A stretch of 38,251 nucleotides of DNA from Entonaema liquescens (taxonomy: Eukaryota > Ascomycota > Sordariomycetes > Xylariales > Xylariaceae), in NCBI GenBank assembly GCA_902805475.1, contig CADCSX010000024.1, positions 1 through 38,251 on the forward strand, written 5' to 3'. The first letter of the stretch is position 1, and every line of letters starts with the position of its first letter. Under the pieces are notes generated by a model. The model had not been told where the DNA came from, made no database searches, and saw nothing but the letters and a program-made list of their open reading frames with translations. Made by a program: the position numbers and the translations under genes. This document shows positions 33,785 through 38,251 of the stretch, one piece after another.

Positions 33785-35715
33785 TCAGATCTTGACACCC
33801 CAGACTCCCCGTCCACCGCTAACGCCGAGCCAGTCGCCAACGCCCTCGCCATTGTGGAGAGGGGGAGCCCAGCCAAGATTGCCAACCTCGTAGTCACACT
33901 GCCAGGAAGCAACTGGACTGAGATGCTTCTCTGCCGAGCCAGCGCCATTGGAGGAGGAGCCAGGAGTAGGAGTACTGTTAATAAGGTCCCACAGTAGAAC
34001 TTGACAATCATCGCCACCCGAAGCGAGCAGACCTCTTCTGCCGGGCGACCATTCAACCGAGTTCACAGATCCGCCATGGCCGCGTAGTTCTAGCAACGCC
34101 TGTCCCGGCTGCCGTACATCGAGGATGCGGATGACGTTGGAATCTTGGGCAAACGTAGCTAAAAGATAGGTATCGTGAGGCGAGGTTGCCAGCCTCAGGA
34201 GAGGTGGTGCGTGAGACATGGTTTGCTGGGCCAAAGTTGGGCTTATCCTGCCACCGTTCGCGTCTATGATATGGTTAACAATTATTCTCAAAACTTTGGT
34301 TTTGGTAACTTACCCCGTCGTCCTTGGCGGTTGGTTCATAGATGATAGTACTATGCTCCAAGCTGCGAAGGTCGAACATTCGCACACTTCCGTCTTGCCG
34401 CTAACGAACACGTCCACACTATTGGCACAAAATCGAACATCGTAGACTTCCTTATCGTGAGCAATAAGTTGCGTCTTGGCTGTTAGGGACGGGATGTCCC
34501 AGATCGTGCAAGTCGTGTCGATGCTAGAGGTAATGATAAGACTAGGCGAGACGGTATTCCAATCCAAAGACGTGAGAGGCGCAGTGTGATCTGGCGTCTT
34601 CGAATTAGACAATAGCGCTAATGGCGTAAGCTTCGTTATGGGTGCGCCCAGGTTTGGCTTAGTTATATTGTTCGAATGAGGGGTCTGGGAGTCGGACGGT
34701 AGGGACCATAGACGAAGATGATCACCAGAAGTGGCCAGTAGATCAGTAGACTGCTTCTGGGAAGATGGAGGTTCCCATAATAGACGTGTAACAGGGTATG
34801 AATGCGTCGCTTCTGCGACCTTGGTAAATTCCATACTGTACTTAGACGAACCGGGGTATATATATCGGAAGGGGCATTGGTAATCTGCGTGTCGAGTATT
34901 TGAATCTATGAATAAGGTCAGTTAGTGATCACGAATGGAGCGACTCGAGCTATGGGTCGTCAGCATACAAAGTTGTGGCCATCTTCTAGGTAACTCCCAA
35001 TAGCAACCTTGCCAGCTCCCCTGCCTTGGGGAGCCCATTTGCACCAGTCGAAAGCATACAGCGCCCAAGGAGCCAAGTAATTGCTAGTAGATGGTTGAAT
35101 ATTGGCCAGCTCATAACCAAGAGTACCGGGCGGGCCGTCAGAGAGACTCGAATCGGCTCGGGGTCGAATGTCTGCTAAGCCAAGGGGCGTGTTGGAGATG
35201 TTTCGCTGAGAACCGGGAGCGGTATATTTAGGATCTTGAGGCGACATATACTGGGATGAGCCGGGGTTGGATCCTCCGGGTAGTAGGAGTATAGGGAGAA
35301 TACGACGTGGAAGAATTCTCGTAGGGAGCGCCAGGACTAGAGCGAGAGTAGCCGTGTGCTGATAAACTCAGGGTCGGAGGTTTAGACGGCGAAGTATATT
35401 CGCTCGGAGAATGTTGTATAGCACCGGACATGGTGGGCAGGGTAGGTGCGGTATTGGCACTCAGAGCGGGGGACGACCGGGGCCTAGTCCTCCAGGTTGA
35501 AGGACGTTGGGCACACCCGAAGTTTGGTATTGAGTATTGACGGGTTGCGATGCGGGTTGGTCGAGCTTGATGTGCGCGGAGGAGGCGGTAGTATAGTCCC
35601 GCGGAGAGATTTGGCCGCTGTGGCTCATAGTGGAAGAAATATGGAGTTCATCATGCTGAGAGCCATATGTATTAGTTCTTCTCGGGGCGGCTCCGTACTG
35701 GCTTGCTTGGTTCAT
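33785..35715 (-). CDS. WD40-repeat protein of the DCAF7/WDR68 (AN11/LWD1) type
   Basis: A beta-propeller scaffold. Plant and animal relatives link kinases, transcription factors or CUL4-DDB1; the role in fungi is little known. Start ATG 35713-35715 (MNQASQYGAAPRRTNTYGSQ) is chosen because conserved sequence begins there. A long disordered N-terminus leads to MSPQDPKYTAPGSQRNISNT and YLAPWALYAFDWCKWAPQG. Intron 34968-34906 (GTATGC, CTAAC, TAG) is followed by IQILDTQITNAPSDIYTP, EFTKVAEATHSYPVTRLLWE, DLLATSGDHLRLWSLPS, TSLDWNTVSPSLIITSSIDT, TCTIWDIPS, GSVRMFDLRSLEHS. Intron 34313-34248 precedes LLATFAQDSNVIRILDVRQP, SVNSVEWSPGRRGLLASGGD and the end WLGVSGGRGVWGVKI. Frame breaks: about 35470, 35275, 34853, 34390, and one at the 34313 donor G run. 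Confidence 0.9.
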
Positions 35716-37553
35716 GTTGGATGCGCTAGCAGCCGCGACAAAGCTGCGAGATGCTGGCTGGATCGAACGGCTATTGGACGGCGATGCGGTGAAAGGATGC
35801 AAGTACGAGCAAAACCGCAGGAGGGGGTGAAGTAAGGAGTGGTCGCTCGACCTGTCGACCGTCACGTCGATTATCGCTAATGTCTACTGATTGCTAACGT
35901 ATTAAATGTTAGATGTCGCAAATAGAGAGTAAAGAGGTCGATGACGGTTCAAAAGCCAGAACACGCCCCTGCTCAAAATAGATTCGCGACGTCGGGCGGG
36001 AGGATTCTCGGTTGGGCTCTTGCGATTACCGCTAAGTAAAGTAACACTTTCGGAAGTATGTATCGAAATGTACCGCAGGTGGTGGCGCTTGTCGCAATTG
36101 GAGTTTGGCGCCGCGGTTGATGAGGGTAGATAAAGGTAAGATAATAAGATAATGAGGATGCCAACTTCTCGCCAGGACAGTCTTTGTTATGTCGTGCTCG
36201 AATGATTGCGTATGCGCCTTATACCTTGCATCTACGTCTCTTGATACTAGTTGCCCGAGTTGTTGTTTTTTATCTTTACTAATTTTATAGATTGGAATTG
36301 ATCTCCAATGGAGGGCGTTGAATAATACCGTCTAGGAGTTGTGGAGATGGTTGGGCAGGATGCCTTGGTAAGATGTAGTCCTTTAGTGAGTCTCGCCGCA
36401 AGGTTCCCCTCATCAGCAACTCGATACATGTACCTATCTATTGTTTGAAGTACTCGGGTACTTCGAGGTACTTAGCCACCACAATTTTCTGTATTCGCGG
36501 CTTCCTCAGGGTATGCCTACACGCACCTTGCTTGAAGCTCTCGGTACGTACGTGTACCTACCGGTCATTCAACCACTAACTTACCTAAGGTTTATACTGA
36601 ACTTATGCCTAATTGTCTTATTAGTTGCGTAAACATATAAGTCGGGATCTCTATTTGGATTGATATTTGTTTTGTATGGGTACTGAGATGGTGAATAAGC
36701 AAATTTTGAATCGAGTTTGAATGGCAATCGGAGAAAAGGCATATATTTTATGTAGACACACCTGGCGTCGAAAAACATCCCACCTTGCCAGCTGCCGGTC
36801 AAAGTAGGAGATACCTGAGCAGAATGCGGCCAAGATAAATACCTAACAGAGCGATTCGTTCACAAAGAATTCCAATAGGGTTTAATTAACAATGAACCTT
36901 TAGAAAACTGGGTTGGATATAGAGTTAGTCCTAAGGGTGGTTTTAATGTTTTATTTGAAAACAAAATATGTTCTTTACTAAAGTTATTCGGGCAAGGAGG
37001 TGGCCGGTTTGATATTGTGGTACTTACAAAACTAGTACTCTTTTGACGCTATTCTGCTAAGTACAAATGCTAAGTACAAACTTTAGCAGCAGGGGTTTTA
37101 ATTCGGCTTCTCCATCAAATAACCATCCACTGATTTACGACATGAGCAACACATGCATACTTCTACCCGTACCCGTGGACCATCTCTAACTACCTAGGTT
37201 AACTTATTAATCCAATATGCTTTAGAATAAGTCCCTGGTCTTTCTATCTTTGTAATGGCCTACCTATTCTAGATGCACTATAACTTTTACTTTTACATTA
37301 TAATTGTAGCTCAGCAAATATTCTCTTATACTTTCAACCTTATTCCTTTTACCTACCAATTCTCGTCCGTGAGGTATATGATTGAGGCCATTGCTTACCA
37401 TCACGCCACCCAGACAACCAATTGTTGATATCGAGAGTTTATTTCAATTGACAGATCTGTTTACCTATATATTTATCCATCATATCCTCCGAGTCCTTGA
37501 ACCTATTTAATAACTTATTGAGAATCAACACCTCCGGCCACATACTCACCCCT
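35716..37553. other. Divergent intergenic region rich in TACCT/AGGTA motifs
   Basis: Promoters of the WD40 gene (left) and the adenylyltransferase gene (right). 36420-36600 is dense in GTAC-centred motifs, including a perfect stem GAAGTAC (36447-36453) and GTACTTC (36458-36464) with a 4-base loop. A perfect 13-nt tandem repeat (TGCTAAGTACAAA twice) lies at 37055-37080. No supported gene; frames at 35973-36833 lack motifs. Confidence 0.5.
37055..37080. repeat. Two-copy perfect 13-nt tandem repeat
   Basis: TGCTAAGTACAAA occurs at 37055-37067 and immediately again at 37068-37080, followed by CTTTAGCA, which nearly pairs with the repeat's TGCTAAG. Function unknown; possibly simple slippage. Confidence 0.85.
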
Positions 37554-38251
37554 ATGACACAACCGAATAGCACCATCATGGCAGATCTCCCGTCGCTCTT
37601 ACTGCTACCCCCACCTCCACATCCACCATCCCGGCTCGCTCTTAACGCCGCATATGAGCCCCCTTAAGGCCGCCCTTTCAAGATTGAAATCTGAGAAAGG
37701 TGGAAAAGACGGAGCGGTACTAATCATTGCTCTGGCATCGCCAATTCTCTCAGGCAAATTCCTACGACAAAAGTCGCTTTCCTGGCCTCATGCGCAATCT
37801 ATCCTGGCTGATCTGTACAGCATCATATCTGTCATATGTGCTGAACTTTCTATTCCAACCGATCTTCATGCCGGTCCTGGGTCCGTAGATGCCCGGCTTG
37901 TTCTCATCGACCATGATGTGTCTAAACCGGTTGCGTCTGATTTAAAGACAGTCATAAAGCCGAACAATACGGTAATAGTCGATCTTCCAACCTTCACAGC
38001 GGCTTATCACCCCTGGAGATACATATTCCATACAAATAATGAGCCGGGTTATCAATTGCTCTCCACGTATCTGAAACTTCTCGAGGGTATCCAGACCTTA
38101 AAGCAGTCTCAACTAGTTGTGGTAGATGGTGGGCTTGCTGTATCGCTTGGATCACAGCCTTCTTCAGACTTATCTCCCCAGACTAGTCCTCATTCTGTCG
38201 TATGCTTGGGGGTACCTTTGATCACTTACACCCTGGGCACAAACTACTCTT
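37554..38251 (+). CDS. CAB4: Phosphopantetheine adenylyltransferase (Cab4/CoaD type), 5' part, cut by right edge
   Basis: The enzyme makes dephospho-CoA from 4'-phosphopantetheine and ATP, the fourth step of CoA synthesis. ATG 37554 (MTQPNSTIM) or the in-frame ATG 37578 starts ADLPSLLLLPPPPHPPSRL and NAAYEPP, a fungal N-terminal signature. A frame break in the C run near 37660-37668 leads to KAALSRLKSEKGGKDGAVLI, followed by about 180 open codons (PHAQSILADLYSIISVI, DARLVLIDHDV, YHPWRYIFHT, LKQSQLVVVDGGLAV). Right at the edge, the nucleotidyltransferase motif GGTFDHLHPGHKLLL is readable after one base is added to the G run at 38207-38211. Those His are the catalytic (T/H)xGH signature. The rest of the catalytic domain lies beyond the window. 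Confidence 0.87.

Noticed and set aside
35497..35835. 112-codon plus-strand frame opposite the WD40 gene
   Set aside because: Antisense shadow of the conserved N-terminal region of the WD40 protein.
1..38251. CRISPR arrays, bacterial operons, ribosome binding sites, prophage
   Set aside because: Introns, gene spacing and families are those of a fungal nuclear genome. No spaced repeat array was seen.

Overview
This is nuclear DNA of a filamentous ascomycete, most likely a Sordariomycete. Genes are 1-3 kb with intergenic gaps of 0.3-2.4 kb. Introns are short (48-87 nt) with GTAAGT/GTGAGC-type donors, CTAAC/CTAAT-like branch sites and AG acceptors. The gene families are fungal: CarX, CarO, an IKS1-type kinase, Zn2Cys6/AflR, an AA9 monooxygenase, a small secreted protein, SPT5, a DCAF7-type WD protein and a CAB4-type adenylyltransferase. 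I saw no tRNA, rRNA, CRISPR array, intact transposon or viral segment.

Layout. 1-615 (+): 3' end of a purine nucleoside permease (NUP) gene. 1044-1909 (-): microbial rhodopsin (CarO type). 3232-5196 (+): retinal-forming carotenoid oxygenase (CarX type), with a 29-nt first exon. These last two are divergent around a shared 1.3-kb upstream region and form a retinal-production plus retinal-binding pair. 6008-8152 (+): IKS1-type kinase. 8925-9964 (-): NAD-dependent epimerase. 10981-12089 (-): conserved fungal protein with a C2H2-like motif. 13130-14274 (+): AflR-like Zn2Cys6 regulator. 15306-16022 (+): unknown charged coiled-coil protein. 17043-17220 (-): tiny Cys/His-rich reading frame. 18682-19499 (+): AA9 lytic polysaccharide monooxygenase, converging on a small secreted protein at 19940-20418 (-). 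22291-23624 (+): bacterial-luciferase-like FMN monooxygenase. 26019-28174 (+): four-exon fungal C2H2-related protein. 29468-32638 (-): transcription elongation factor SPT5. 33785-35715 (-): DCAF7/WDR68-type WD40 protein. 37554 to the right edge (+): CoaD/Cab4-type phosphopantetheine adenylyltransferase, truncated by the window.

The strongest whole-window signal is that nearly every recognisable gene is broken by small frameshifts, about 40 in all. Most are repaired by adding one base, often in a mononucleotide run (for example the GGGG at 6526-6529). SPT5 and the CoA-biosynthesis enzyme are essential, single-copy genes in studied fungi, so I read this as uncorrected indels in the sequence rather than a landscape of pseudogenes. 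Coordinates below span whole genes across these breaks. Naive single-frame translations of this window are fragmentary or wrong, and in the small secreted protein a pair of compensating shifts gives a plausible but false internal peptide.

Gene names rest on recognised motifs and remembered family patterns. No database search was run.
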